Shown: positions 1 through 6,887, counted from the stretch's first letter. The stretch: 6,966 nt of DNA from Candidatus Sabulitectum sp. (GCA_029940175.1 JAOZRM010000165.1:1-6966); one strand, 5' to 3'. The notes: generated by a model from the letters alone, not told the origin. Program-made: numbers and translations.

Positions 1-131
1 GAAATGGGTACAATCAGCATCAGTGGAATCTCCATGATGGTGATGGTGATGCGGTTGCTTCAGGTGCATACATATATGTAGTATCTTCAGGTGATTATGA
101 ACTGACCGGAGTAGCAACAGTACTAAGATAA
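1..131 (+). CDS. C-terminal end of a secreted protein with FlgD/Ig-like domain (5' partial)
   Basis: The frame that starts at base 3 is open from the window edge to the TAA at 129-131 and gives 42 residues. Around residues 8-28 it reads WNLHDGDGDAVASGAYIYVV. This matches the usual pattern of FlgD-Ig-like C-terminal modules of FCB secreted proteins (W-[DN]-G-x-D-x-x-G-x-x-V-A-S-G-x-Y-x-Y), followed by a final strand ending GVATVLR. Such modules close large extracellular proteins (peptidases, propeller or adhesin-like proteins) and are related in fold to T9SS sorting domains. What the main body of the protein does cannot be told from this fragment. It lies 57 bases before the barrel gene, on the same strand and with no visible terminator between them, so it may belong to the same transcript. 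The family reading is good; the function is unknown. Confidence 0.75.
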   Translation, partial: NGYNQHQWNLHDGDGDAVASGAYIYVVSSGDYELTGVATVLR

Positions 132-178
132 ATGTTTGATGTTTTGTATTGATATAGATAGATGTACCAGTAACCTAT

Positions 179-184
179 GGAGGA
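179..184 (+). promoter_or_regulatory. Strong Shine-Dalgarno of the barrel gene
   Basis: GGAGGA lies four bases before the ATG at 189. It is the only strong ribosome-binding site in the window and fixes that ATG as the start. The surrounding gap (132-188) is AT-rich. I found no well-spaced -35/-10 pair and no Bacteroidetes-type TAnnTTTG element that I would defend, and no hairpin with a T-run, so whether transcription starts here or reads through from upstream is open. Confidence 0.75.
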
Positions 185-188
185 TTAA

Positions 189-1181
189 ATGAAATCAATA
201 TTGAGTTTTGCATTTGTGATCTTTATCATGGCACAGGGAGCATTTGCTGCTTCTGCCAGTGTTATCTGGCTTGATATTACTCCAGGTGCCCGGGCGAATG
301 GAATGGGAGAGTCTTTTACTGCAGTGGCTGATGACGCAACAGCTTCATACTGGAACCCCGCCGGGCTTGCATTCACGGAAGAAGGAGAGAGAGAGATAAC
401 TCTTCAACATTCTCAGTGGCTTCCACAGCTCGCAGATGACCTTTACTACGAATTCCTGGGTTACGCACAGCACCTCCAGGGATGGGGTGGTGTTGGAGGA
501 AACATTACCTTTATGTCCATGGGAGAACAGCAGGAGATCGAAGCAGGCAGTTCCGACCCCATAGGTACTTTCTACTCCTACGGTATTTCCACAGATGCAG
601 CATTCGGTACGGAAGTTGCTCCTGGCCTTGCAGTAGGACTTGGACTTAAGTTCATCTATGACCACCTCTACTACCAGGACAATGGTAAAGGTTCTTCCTT
701 CGCCGCAGATCTGGGTGTACTCTACCATGTGCCGGAACAGTCTTTTGGGAATGTCTCACTTGGAGCTACTTTAAGCAATCTCGGACCCAATATGAGTTAT
801 GGCGGTAACAGTGAGAACAATCCTATTCCCCGGAAATTAAAACTTGGTGTAGCCTATGTTCCGTTTGAAGATGAACTCACTTCACTGCTTATAGCAGGAG
901 ATTACACCAAGCTGCTGGTTACTGTGGATGATGGTATTTCCCAGGAAGTTAAGGAGAACAAATGGGGTGCTGGAGCCGAGTTCTGGTACTATAACCTCCT
1001 TGCTCTCAGGGCCGGTTATGTTCACGATACAGAAGGTGAAACGACCATTGCAGGTGTCTCTTTCGGAGCAGGTCTTCAGTGGAACGATTTCCAGCTTGAC
1101 ATGGCCTTTATTCCAGTAGAGGAATCCCTTCAGGGCTCCGGTAAGTACAACCAGAAGTACAGCCTTTCTCTGAAGTTCTAA
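189..1181 (+). CDS. PorV/PorQ-family outer-membrane beta-barrel protein
   Basis: 330 residues. Residues 1-20 form a signal peptide (K2, then a hydrophobic core, with an A18-F19-A20 cleavage site). Just after it comes the family signature: GARANGMGESFTAVADD at 33-49, then WNPAGLA at 55-61. This block is the hallmark of PorV/PorQ (UPF0164-like) proteins. The rest alternates amphipathic strands and Gly/Asn-rich turns, as in a 14-strand-type barrel, and the chain ends YSLSLKF, an aromatic C-terminus suited to BAM-dependent insertion. In Bacteroidetes, PorV is the outer-membrane shuttle that receives T9SS cargo and PorQ belongs to the attachment complex; many paralogues in other FCB phyla have no assigned role. 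The ATG follows GGAGGA. The stop overlaps the next start by one base (TAATG), and that next gene encodes a protein with a sorting domain, which favours a cargo-acceptor role. I cannot tell PorV from PorQ or another paralogue here. Confidence 0.88.
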   Translation: MKSILSFAFVIFIMAQGAFAASASVIWLDITPGARANGMGESFTAVADDATASYWNPAGLAFTEEGEREITLQHSQWLPQLADDLYYEFLGYAQHLQGWGGVGGNITFMSMGEQQEIEAGSSDPIGTFYSYGISTDAAFGTEVAPGLAVGLGLKFIYDHLYYQDNGKGSSFAADLGVLYHVPEQSFGNVSLGATLSNLGPNMSYGGNSENNPIPRKLKLGVAYVPFEDELTSLLIAGDYTKLLVTVDDGISQEVKENKWGAGAEFWYYNLLALRAGYVHDTEGETTIAGVSFGAGLQWNDFQLDMAFIPVEESLQGSGKYNQKYSLSLKF

Positions 1182-1187
1182 TGACAA
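1176..1187 (+). promoter_or_regulatory. TAATG stop/start coupling junction, barrel to M6 protease
   Basis: The barrel's TAA (1179-1181) shares its last A with the protease ATG (1181-1183). No good Shine-Dalgarno precedes this ATG (the upstream bases are CTCTGAAGTTC), so initiation probably depends on ribosomes finishing the barrel gene. The 12 bases TTCTAATGACAA recur exactly at the later junction 4605-4616. Confidence 0.6.
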
Positions 1188-3967
1188 GATCCATATTTAC
1201 GACAGTCATATTATGTGGAGTCGCTTTTGCGGCTCCACCTTTTCCGGGAGCCATGGTTCAGGATGTTCCTGAGAGCGTTTCCGACGGTTTTCCCATTGTA
1301 CCTGACGTTGGTTCACCTGTGGTTCTGGATTCCGATTCAACTATAAGAGTTTGTGTACTCAAAGTTGAGTTTTTACCAGATTACACCGATTCAACAAGTG
1401 GTAACGGAGAATTCGAGAGCAACAGTGCAGAGGTGGCAGACGTTATGTCACAGGTAGAGGGTTACTACAATGATGTGAGTAATGGCTACCTTCAACTTGT
1501 GCTTTCTCAGTACCCCACCGGTGATGAAGCATTCAGGGTAAATCATCAGATGGGTTTTTACGGGGCACCGGAAAAAAGCGGACTTGGTCAATGTGAGCTT
1601 TTTCGCGACGCAATTCTGGCTGCAGACGAGGATGTAGATTTCTCCGGATACGACGCTGTGATCGTCATGCATGCCGGTGCAGGAGCCGAATCTGATGTAC
1701 TGTACAACAGTCCGCTGGACATCCACTCTATGTTTTTAGACTCTCCTTACCTTGAACACTATCTTGGCGTTGGTTACATACAGACAGACGATGGAGTCAG
1801 AATTCGAGAGGGTTGTATTGATCCGGAGCGTGAAACTCAGGACAACTATGGTCTTGGTGTACTGGGAACGATTGTACACGAGTTTGGACATCAGCTGGGG
1901 CTTCCCGATCTTTACAACACATACACAGGCGCGGTGGGAGTAGGCGGATGGGATCTCATGGCCTATGGTCAATGGCTTATGAACGGTTACTGGCCTTCGG
2001 CACCAGGTGCGTGGTCCAGAGCAGCCATGGGCTGGCTTGATCCCATTGAAATAACCCCCGGTGAATACACAGTTGATCAGATGGGTGATGTTTACAAAAT
2101 ATTTCTTAACGCCACTGAGTATCTGCTTATCGAGAACAGACAGCGCGACCCTGATGGGAACGGGCAGTGCGGCCCCCATGAGAGAGATTTTGGTCTTCCC
2201 GGATCGGGAATTCTCATTTGGCATGTTGATGAGACCCGGCTTGGAGCTTACCGGCAGGCCAATATCGTTAATGTTGATCCTCTTCACAAAGGTGTTGATA
2301 TAGAAGAAGCCGATGGAATACAGGATCTTGACTATGGTTTTGCAACATGGTTCAGTATTGAAGGCAGTGAGTACGATCCCTGGAAGAGAGATGGTTATGC
2401 CTGGGAATTTTCTCCAGAGACCACACCATCCACAGATGCCTCATGGGGAGGGTATACAGGGGTAAAAATAGATGTTCTTGATAATTCAGCAAACTCGATG
2501 CGATTTGTCTACAGCCTTCTGGGGATCGTTCCCGGATGGCCTGTTTCACTGAATGGAGCAAGATTCGGTTCAGTTTTCTGGGATTCACCGGATGGTGATC
2601 TTGTGGCAGTAGTAACCAGTAATCGTCAGGCCATGGTTGTTGCAGCAGATGGTGCAGATCCTGTTCCAGTGGGAATGAATGTAACAGCTCCATTGGTTGT
2701 TTTCACCATTGAGGGAACAGAGTATCTGGTTATTTCTGAGGATGATGGAGAGATACACATGCGTCTTCCCGACTGGTCAGAGGCTCCCGGATGGCCTGTT
2801 GATCTCCCATCACAAGCAGTTCAAGTTGTTGCTTCACAATCATTGAACAGCGTATTCGCAGTTCTTGAGAACCGCGAAGTCTACAGGCTGAACCCTGATG
2901 GAAGTGTTTACCAGTCATGGCCCAAAACATTCGCGTTTGACATTATCGGAGTATGTCTCTTTCCCCATGAAGAGAGTCCCGGTCTTATTCTTGTAACTTC
3001 TGACGGTTCATTGAGAAGAGTCGGACCAGGCGGCGGAACCGTCTTCGGCTGGCCGGTTCATCCCGGCAGCGAGAATTCAACATTGCCGATTGCCGGTGAC
3101 TTTGACCGCGATGGATTTATTGAAACCGCAGTTGTCTCCGGTGGAAAATTGTGGATGTATGACGAGACCAGTGCCAGCGAACCAGGTTTTCCTGTAAGCC
3201 TTCAGGGTCAGGTTCTTTCTGATCCGTTCATGGCAGACCTGGACAGTGATGGAAACATAGAGATCCTTGTGGAAACCACACTTGGTGTGGAAGCTTTTGC
3301 TTCTTCCGGGGCCATAGTCACTGACTGGCCTTTCACTACCGAGACTGATTCACTGTCATTTGAATATTCCAGATTCACTTCAGGCGTAGGTGGAAGCGGC
3401 TTTGCATGCTCATCTCTCAGAGATGGACGGGTCTTTATCTGGAACGGTTACGGAGGATCAATTGGAGGAAGTCCATACTCATTTGGAGATAATCCCATTG
3501 GAACTCCCATTCTTCGCAAATTTGAAGAGGAGAATCAGACCAGAATCATTAGCCTGACTCTGGATGGGGTTGTAAACGCTTTCTACACCAGCTTTGTTTC
3601 TGATAAGTGGAATACAGGTATGGATAGAGGTGGAGAAAGATGCTGGCCTACAGATGATCTTCCTTCTGTGATCACAACGGATGATCTTCTTAATGAAGAT
3701 AACTTCTTTGTCTGGCCGAATCCTGTTACACAGGGAACCGGACAGATCAGATTTGTTCCAGGTCGTGATGCCCGGTACAGAGTAAGGATATTCAATGTTG
3801 CAGGAGAGCTTGTAGCGGATTACCAGGGAGATGCTCCTGGCCGAGTTCCCCGGGAGGTAGAGTGGCGGACACAAAGCCTTGCCCCCGGTGTTTATTATGT
3901 GTGTCTGGAATTGACTTCATCGGGAGAGACTGCCGAAGCTCTTTTCCATGCTGCGGTGGTGAACTGA
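1181..3967 (+). CDS. Secreted M6-family zinc metalloprotease with propeller repeats and T9SS-type sorting domain
   Basis: 928 residues. A signal peptide runs to about residue 17 (A15-F16-A17). The M6 (immune inhibitor A-like) domain covers about 55-446: zinc motif HEFGHQLGLPD at 233-243 (H233, E234 catalytic, H237, with D243 the likely third ligand), Met-turn GGWDLMAYG at 255-263, then LPGSGILIWHVDE at 339-351 and TTPSTDASWGGYTGVKI at 414-430, all typical of the family. Only about 37 residues separate the signal from this domain, so there is no large propeptide. Residues about 447-812 hold eight WPV-like repeats spaced 42-48 residues apart, read as propeller blades; two carry DxDxDG calcium-type loops (D640/D642/D644 and D686/D688/D690). 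The last 85 or so residues (VWPNPV at 844-849 to the end) are a type A T9SS sorting domain. It probably digests extracellular protein at the cell surface or after release; the substrate is unknown. It is translationally coupled to the barrel gene before it. Confidence 0.9.
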   Translation: MTRSIFTTVILCGVAFAAPPFPGAMVQDVPESVSDGFPIVPDVGSPVVLDSDSTIRVCVLKVEFLPDYTDSTSGNGEFESNSAEVADVMSQVEGYYNDVSNGYLQLVLSQYPTGDEAFRVNHQMGFYGAPEKSGLGQCELFRDAILAADEDVDFSGYDAVIVMHAGAGAESDVLYNSPLDIHSMFLDSPYLEHYLGVGYIQTDDGVRIREGCIDPERETQDNYGLGVLGTIVHEFGHQLGLPDLYNTYTGAVGVGGWDLMAYGQWLMNGYWPSAPGAWSRAAMGWLDPIEITPGEYTVDQMGDVYKIFLNATEYLLIENRQRDPDGNGQCGPHERDFGLPGSGILIWHVDETRLGAYRQANIVNVDPLHKGVDIEEADGIQDLDYGFATWFSIEGSEYDPWKRDGYAWEFSPETTPSTDASWGGYTGVKIDVLDNSANSMRFVYSLLGIVPGWPVSLNGARFGSVFWDSPDGDLVAVVTSNRQAMVVAADGADPVPVGMNVTAPLVVFTIEGTEYLVISEDDGEIHMRLPDWSEAPGWPVDLPSQAVQVVASQSLNSVFAVLENREVYRLNPDGSVYQSWPKTFAFDIIGVCLFPHEESPGLILVTSDGSLRRVGPGGGTVFGWPVHPGSENSTLPIAGDFDRDGFIETAVVSGGKLWMYDETSASEPGFPVSLQGQVLSDPFMADLDSDGNIEILVETTLGVEAFASSGAIVTDWPFTTETDSLSFEYSRFTSGVGGSGFACSSLRDGRVFIWNGYGGSIGGSPYSFGDNPIGTPILRKFEEENQTRIISLTLDGVVNAFYTSFVSDKWNTGMDRGGERCWPTDDLPSVITTDDLLNEDNFFVWPNPVTQGTGQIRFVPGRDARYRVRIFNVAGELVADYQGDAPGRVPREVEWRTQSLAPGVYYVCLELTSSGETAEALFHAAVVN
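2537..3616 (+). repeat. Eight degenerate WPV-type protein repeats (propeller blades) inside the M6 protease gene
   Basis: In the encoded protein a [W/F/V/S]-P-[V/F/Y/K] motif, usually preceded by G, falls at residues 453, 495, 538, 580, 624, 670, 716 and 764. The gaps are 42, 43, 42, 44, 46, 46 and 48 residues. Examples are PGWPVSL, PGWPVDL, FGWPVHP and PGFPVSL. Each unit continues with two to four predicted strands (such as AVVSGGKLWMY and HMRLPDW). FG-GAP/VCBS-type propellers of FCB secreted proteins show this layout. Repeat identity is visible at protein level only; the DNA has diverged, so this is not a recent tandem duplication. Confidence 0.7.
3955..3962 (+). promoter_or_regulatory. Probable ribosome-binding site of the DUF5683-like gene
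   Basis: The GGTGGTGA stretch lies six bases before the ATG at 3969, inside the last codons of the M6 protease gene. It is an imperfect but well-placed Shine-Dalgarno sequence and supports that ATG as the start. Its stop-to-start distance is one base. Confidence 0.45.
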
Positions 3968-3968
3968 T

Positions 3969-4610
3969 ATGAAAAGAACAACTGTGATGCTTGTGCTTGT
4001 TTCGTCTGTTCTCTTTGGTGCCGACAAGGGAACAGTTCTAAGATCAATTGTCCTCCCCGGATGGGGTCAGCTACATGCGGGCCATTCCACCAGAGGTGCT
4101 GTCTACATGGGGCTCGAAGCCTCTATTTGGACAGGAGTGGGTGTTTCTTACCTTCAGGCGATATTCAACAGAGATGATTACAGAAATCTTGCAATGGAGA
4201 GAGCCGGCATTGATGTCTCTTCAAGAGACAGAGACTTTCAGGATGATGTTGGAGATTTCTCCAGCAGCAGCGAGTACAATGACTACATACGCAGTCTCGC
4301 AAGATACTACTATCCTGATGATCCGGAAGCTCAGCAGAATTACTTTGATACCAACAGCAGGTACGGTTCTGATGGCTGGAACTGGTCCAGCTCAGATGCC
4401 CGTGAAAATTATGATGATGCCCTTCGGATAAGCCGTGAATGGTTCAGAAGAACTACTTATGTGGCAGCATTCGCCATTGTGAACAGAGCGGTGAGTGCCA
4501 TCGATGCATCTCTTCTTGACCCTGCGGAACCGGGAATGTACACGGCAATCGGGTTTCCTGAAAGTGCCGACTTCTCATCGGTTAGATTTACTGTGGGGGC
4601 GAGATTCTAA
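3969..4610 (+). CDS. DUF5683-like envelope protein
   Basis: 213 residues. The N-terminus (K2, R3, hydrophobic 5-16, then GADK) looks like a signal peptide cleaved near 17-18. Next comes LRSIVLPGWGQLHAGHSTRG at 24-43, which matches the conserved opening of DUF5683 proteins (S-x-x-x-P-G-x-G-Q, then a Lys/Arg-Gly turn) and leads into a hydrophobic helix at about 43-65. The centre (about 66-155) is acidic, rich in Tyr, Ser and Asp, and not recognised. A second hydrophobic stretch, VAAFAIVNRAVSAIDASLL at 165-183, corresponds to the family's N-x-x-x-x-x-D-A motif (N172, D179). The chain ends FTVGARF, an aromatic end like that of outer-membrane strands. The family has no established biochemical role. 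The gene sits one base after the M6 protease and overlaps the second protease by one base, so it is made with them; a membrane-associated helper role is possible but unproven. Confidence 0.72.
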   Translation: MKRTTVMLVLVSSVLFGADKGTVLRSIVLPGWGQLHAGHSTRGAVYMGLEASIWTGVGVSYLQAIFNRDDYRNLAMERAGIDVSSRDRDFQDDVGDFSSSSEYNDYIRSLARYYYPDDPEAQQNYFDTNSRYGSDGWNWSSSDARENYDDALRISREWFRRTTYVAAFAIVNRAVSAIDASLLDPAEPGMYTAIGFPESADFSSVRFTVGARF

Positions 4611-4616
4611 TGACAA
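4605..4616 (+). promoter_or_regulatory. TAATG stop/start coupling junction, DUF5683-like gene to second protease
   Basis: TAA (4608-4610) and ATG (4610-4612) share one base. The upstream GGGGGCGAG is a weak, G-rich candidate ribosome-binding site. The 12-base string TTCTAATGACAA is identical to that at 1176-1187: both upstream proteins end in Phe (TTC) and both downstream proteins begin Met-Thr. Confidence 0.55.
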
Positions 4617-6226
4617 CATTTATACTACTTTCTATGGTTCTTGGAATGGGGAGATACGCCATTGATGGAACCTTCCACTTCCCTGAAATTCAGCAGATGG
4701 ATCTGAGACATGATCCGGTGAACCTGCCTACGGGGCCTCTTGCCGGAATGGATGGCACCCATGAGGTTGGTGATGTGGTAAACTTCTGGGCAATAGACGA
4801 GAGGGGTTCCTACCCCATGTTCTATCTCACCAGTGCTACATGCAGGTTTTCCGGTGAACTCTCTTACATTTTTGTAGAGGACACCCAGTGGGGTATCAAC
4901 TTTGACCAGAGCGCCGTGGACTCTCTTTCCGCTGCACTGGAAGGTCCCGAGGGAATCTCTGCTACCAATGCAAAATATTTCGGAGATATCCCTGATCTGA
5001 TGGATAATGACCCAAGGGTCTACTACCTGATCCTGGACATTAAGGACGGTTATGGCGTTGCTGGTCAGAACTGGTTCATTGCCGGCTACTTCAGTCCTTA
5101 CAACATGTTTACCGAGTGGGAGGCACGGAACTACTACGGTGGTCATTCCAACGAAGTGGAGATGCTGTACATAGACTGCTATCCTGCCTTGATGGAGGAT
5201 GCTACTTACATTGCAAGCCATGAGTTGGTTCATCTGATCCAGTACGGCATCAAGCCGTTCAGCGGAGAGGAATTGTGGGTACTGGAGAATCAGGCACAGA
5301 CAGGTACATTCCTCTGCGGTTATCCTGCTTTTCAGGTTGAAACTTTTATAGAGATGCAAGGTGTATCTCCCATAAAATGGACAGATTACACTGATATGGA
5401 CAGGTATGTGGCAGGCTATGGCGCAGGCTATCTTTTCTTTGCATACCTTTTCGAGAATTACGGTGGTGCAGATTTTATCTGGAACAGCATGCATGGAACC
5501 ACCAAGGGTATAGAGGGTGTTATCCAGGCAATTGAATCCGCAACTGGAGAAACTGCTCATATGGAGGATATCCTTTCCAGATGGATGCTCTCCTGCTTCA
5601 TAGATGACAAGTCTCTGGGATACGGATGGGACAGTTTGAAAATTGCAGATTATGACACAGGGGGCAACAGACCCGGACTGGATTACACCGGAGTAGTTAC
5701 TGATATCCCATGGAGTGATCCTTGGCACGAAGTTACAGGATATCAGGGCAACTACTACAACATTAGCAGTGATCTTACCGGCAGTCTCAGGGCTGAAGGC
5801 AGTGGAATAGGTAATCTTGAGGCTTTTTTCTTTAATGGCAGTACAGTAACTCAACTTGACGCTGGCAGTGCTTACGATGTGGCAGTCAGCCTTGAGAATC
5901 CTGGAACCCTCATGCTTATGTGCAACAGTTTCGCAGGACTTGAAATGAATATTGCAGCAGGCAGCATAGGAGGAGGAAGCTTTGCTGTTTTCCCAAATCC
6001 CTGCCTGGGTGATCTGTATTTCCAGTTTACATCAACAGGTGAGTCTGTTCTCTTGTCACTATTTGACCAGACATCGGCACACGTTGAAACTGTAACACTC
6101 TCTGCAGCCTCAGGGGAAACTGTTATTACTTACACAGGTGCTTCAGAGCTTGCTTCTGGAATCTACTTCTACCGCTTCCAGCAGGGCTCCAGAACGGAAA
6201 CCGGCCGTGTTGCTGTGGTTCGTTAG
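4610..6226 (+). CDS. Secreted HExxH zinc metalloprotease (M30-like gluzincin) with T9SS-type sorting domain
   Basis: 538 residues. The start has a hydrophobic stretch (4-13) and a possible cleavage near A17, but no basic residue before it, which is unusual for a signal peptide. Residues about 55-190 form an N-terminal domain with strands such as YYLILDIKDGYG (138-149), WFIAGYFSPYN (155-165) and MLYIDCYP (185-192). The catalytic motif HELVH is at 204-208; E226 in the segment LWVLENQAQ is a likely third zinc ligand, giving HExxH-x17-E as in gluzincins. GYGAGYLFFAYLFENYG (269-285) fits the downstream helix of M30-like peptidases. A beta-rich region (about 355-450) and a GGGS linker precede the sorting domain, which begins FAVFPNP (458-464) and ends RVAVVR. 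No M6 Met-turn or HxxGxxD is present, so it is not a paralogue of the other protease. M30 assignment is tentative; the protease call is firm. The substrate is unknown. Confidence 0.8.
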   Translation: MTTFILLSMVLGMGRYAIDGTFHFPEIQQMDLRHDPVNLPTGPLAGMDGTHEVGDVVNFWAIDERGSYPMFYLTSATCRFSGELSYIFVEDTQWGINFDQSAVDSLSAALEGPEGISATNAKYFGDIPDLMDNDPRVYYLILDIKDGYGVAGQNWFIAGYFSPYNMFTEWEARNYYGGHSNEVEMLYIDCYPALMEDATYIASHELVHLIQYGIKPFSGEELWVLENQAQTGTFLCGYPAFQVETFIEMQGVSPIKWTDYTDMDRYVAGYGAGYLFFAYLFENYGGADFIWNSMHGTTKGIEGVIQAIESATGETAHMEDILSRWMLSCFIDDKSLGYGWDSLKIADYDTGGNRPGLDYTGVVTDIPWSDPWHEVTGYQGNYYNISSDLTGSLRAEGSGIGNLEAFFFNGSTVTQLDAGSAYDVAVSLENPGTLMLMCNSFAGLEMNIAAGSIGGGSFAVFPNPCLGDLYFQFTSTGESVLLSLFDQTSAHVETVTLSAASGETVITYTGASELASGIYFYRFQQGSRTETGRVAVVR

Positions 6227-6887
6227 TGCTCTTTTACTGACTTACAATTTTCCTGATATCGAACTCACAGATATTGAAATAGATGCAGCCGGCACTGTCT
6301 GGCTGCTTCCTGTTTCAGGTCAGGTTATGATAAGATTGGATGCAGACGGTGAGCAGAACCGGTTGGAAACAGGAATAGCAGGAGTTCCTTCCGGTCTTGC
6401 AGTATCTCCCACTGGGAGATGGGCACTATCCTTTCTTAGCCCGGGGATGGTCTGCAAGTTCGACCAGGGTGATATTCTGCTGGAGGAACTAACTGTATCC
6501 AGCCCAGGTGATATTCTATTCTCCGGTTTTACTCTCTGGATCATTGATAACATTCACGGTAACATTGTTTCAGCAGATGGTGATGTTATTGCCAGAAACT
6601 GCGCAGGTAGAGATTCAAGGCTTTGTGGAGGCAGAACCGGTCAGGGAATCGTCAGTGGACCTGCAGGAGTTTTTCTAATAGAAGCAGGGGAGATTCCGGA
6701 AAGGATAGCAGAGCATGGTTCAGCCTGCTACACCGAAGACGGGATTCTACTGCTTGTTGACGGTACGCTGTTTACTATGGGCGGAGATACCCTGTTCACT
6801 GATCTGCCCCACTTGCGTATCTCGGCTTCCCCGGACGGTGAAACTGTAATTCTATGGGGCGATTCTGCTCCAGTGGTTCTTGAATGA
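6207..6887 (+). CDS. Small propeller-like protein of unknown function
   Basis: 226 residues from the GTG at 6207, which overlaps the protease gene by 20 bases. The open frame extends back to another GTG at 6138, but that would overlap by 89 bases. From 6207 the hydrophobic stretch LLWFVSALLLTY sits at the N-terminus as a short signal-like segment, though without a basic residue; TTG at 6210 is a further option. CGGAAA upstream is only a weak ribosome-binding site. The rest shows repeats typical of NHL/SMP-30-like propellers: DIEIDAAGTVWLL (22-34), GLAVSPTGRWALS (63-75), GDILFSGFTLWII (101-113) and LRISASPDGETVIL (203-216). The first three are about 40 residues apart, so roughly five blades fit, fewer than a closed propeller usually has. 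No catalytic motif was seen. There is no sorting domain, unlike the two proteases. It may be periplasmic or bind a partner; that is inference. Confidence 0.72.
   Translation: MLLWFVSALLLTYNFPDIELTDIEIDAAGTVWLLPVSGQVMIRLDADGEQNRLETGIAGVPSGLAVSPTGRWALSFLSPGMVCKFDQGDILLEELTVSSPGDILFSGFTLWIIDNIHGNIVSADGDVIARNCAGRDSRLCGGRTGQGIVSGPAGVFLIEAGEIPERIAEHGSACYTEDGILLLVDGTLFTMGGDTLFTDLPHLRISASPDGETVILWGDSAPVVLE

Noticed and set aside
35..51. Short tandem repeat TGATGG x2.8
   Set aside because: It encodes the Asp-Gly-Asp-Gly-Asp turn of the FlgD-like domain. It is too short to be a meaningful repeat or slippage locus.
132..178. Possible promoter or terminator in the gap before the barrel gene
   Set aside because: TATAGA at 153-158 and TTGATG at 136-141 are only 11 bases apart, no TAnnTTTG element fits, and no hairpin with a T-run was found.
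1208..1219. Possible lipoprotein signal (VILC) at the start of the M6 protease
   Set aside because: The residue before Cys12 is Leu, where a lipobox needs Gly, Ala or Ser, and a normal AFA cleavage site follows at 15-17.
1736..2287. A 183-codon minus-strand open frame opposite the M6 catalytic region
   Set aside because: It overlaps the conserved zinc-site region of a clear gene and its translation resembles no family. It is a shadow frame.
5819..5836. T-rich stretch resembling a terminator tail
   Set aside because: It lies inside the second protease frame, encodes AFFFN, and no stem precedes it.
4625..5854. A 409-codon open frame on the minus strand opposite the second protease
   Set aside because: It lies wholly inside a well-supported protease gene, its translation shows no domain or signal I recognise, and it has unlikely Cys- and Val-rich composition. 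Codon bias of the sense gene explains an open antisense frame.
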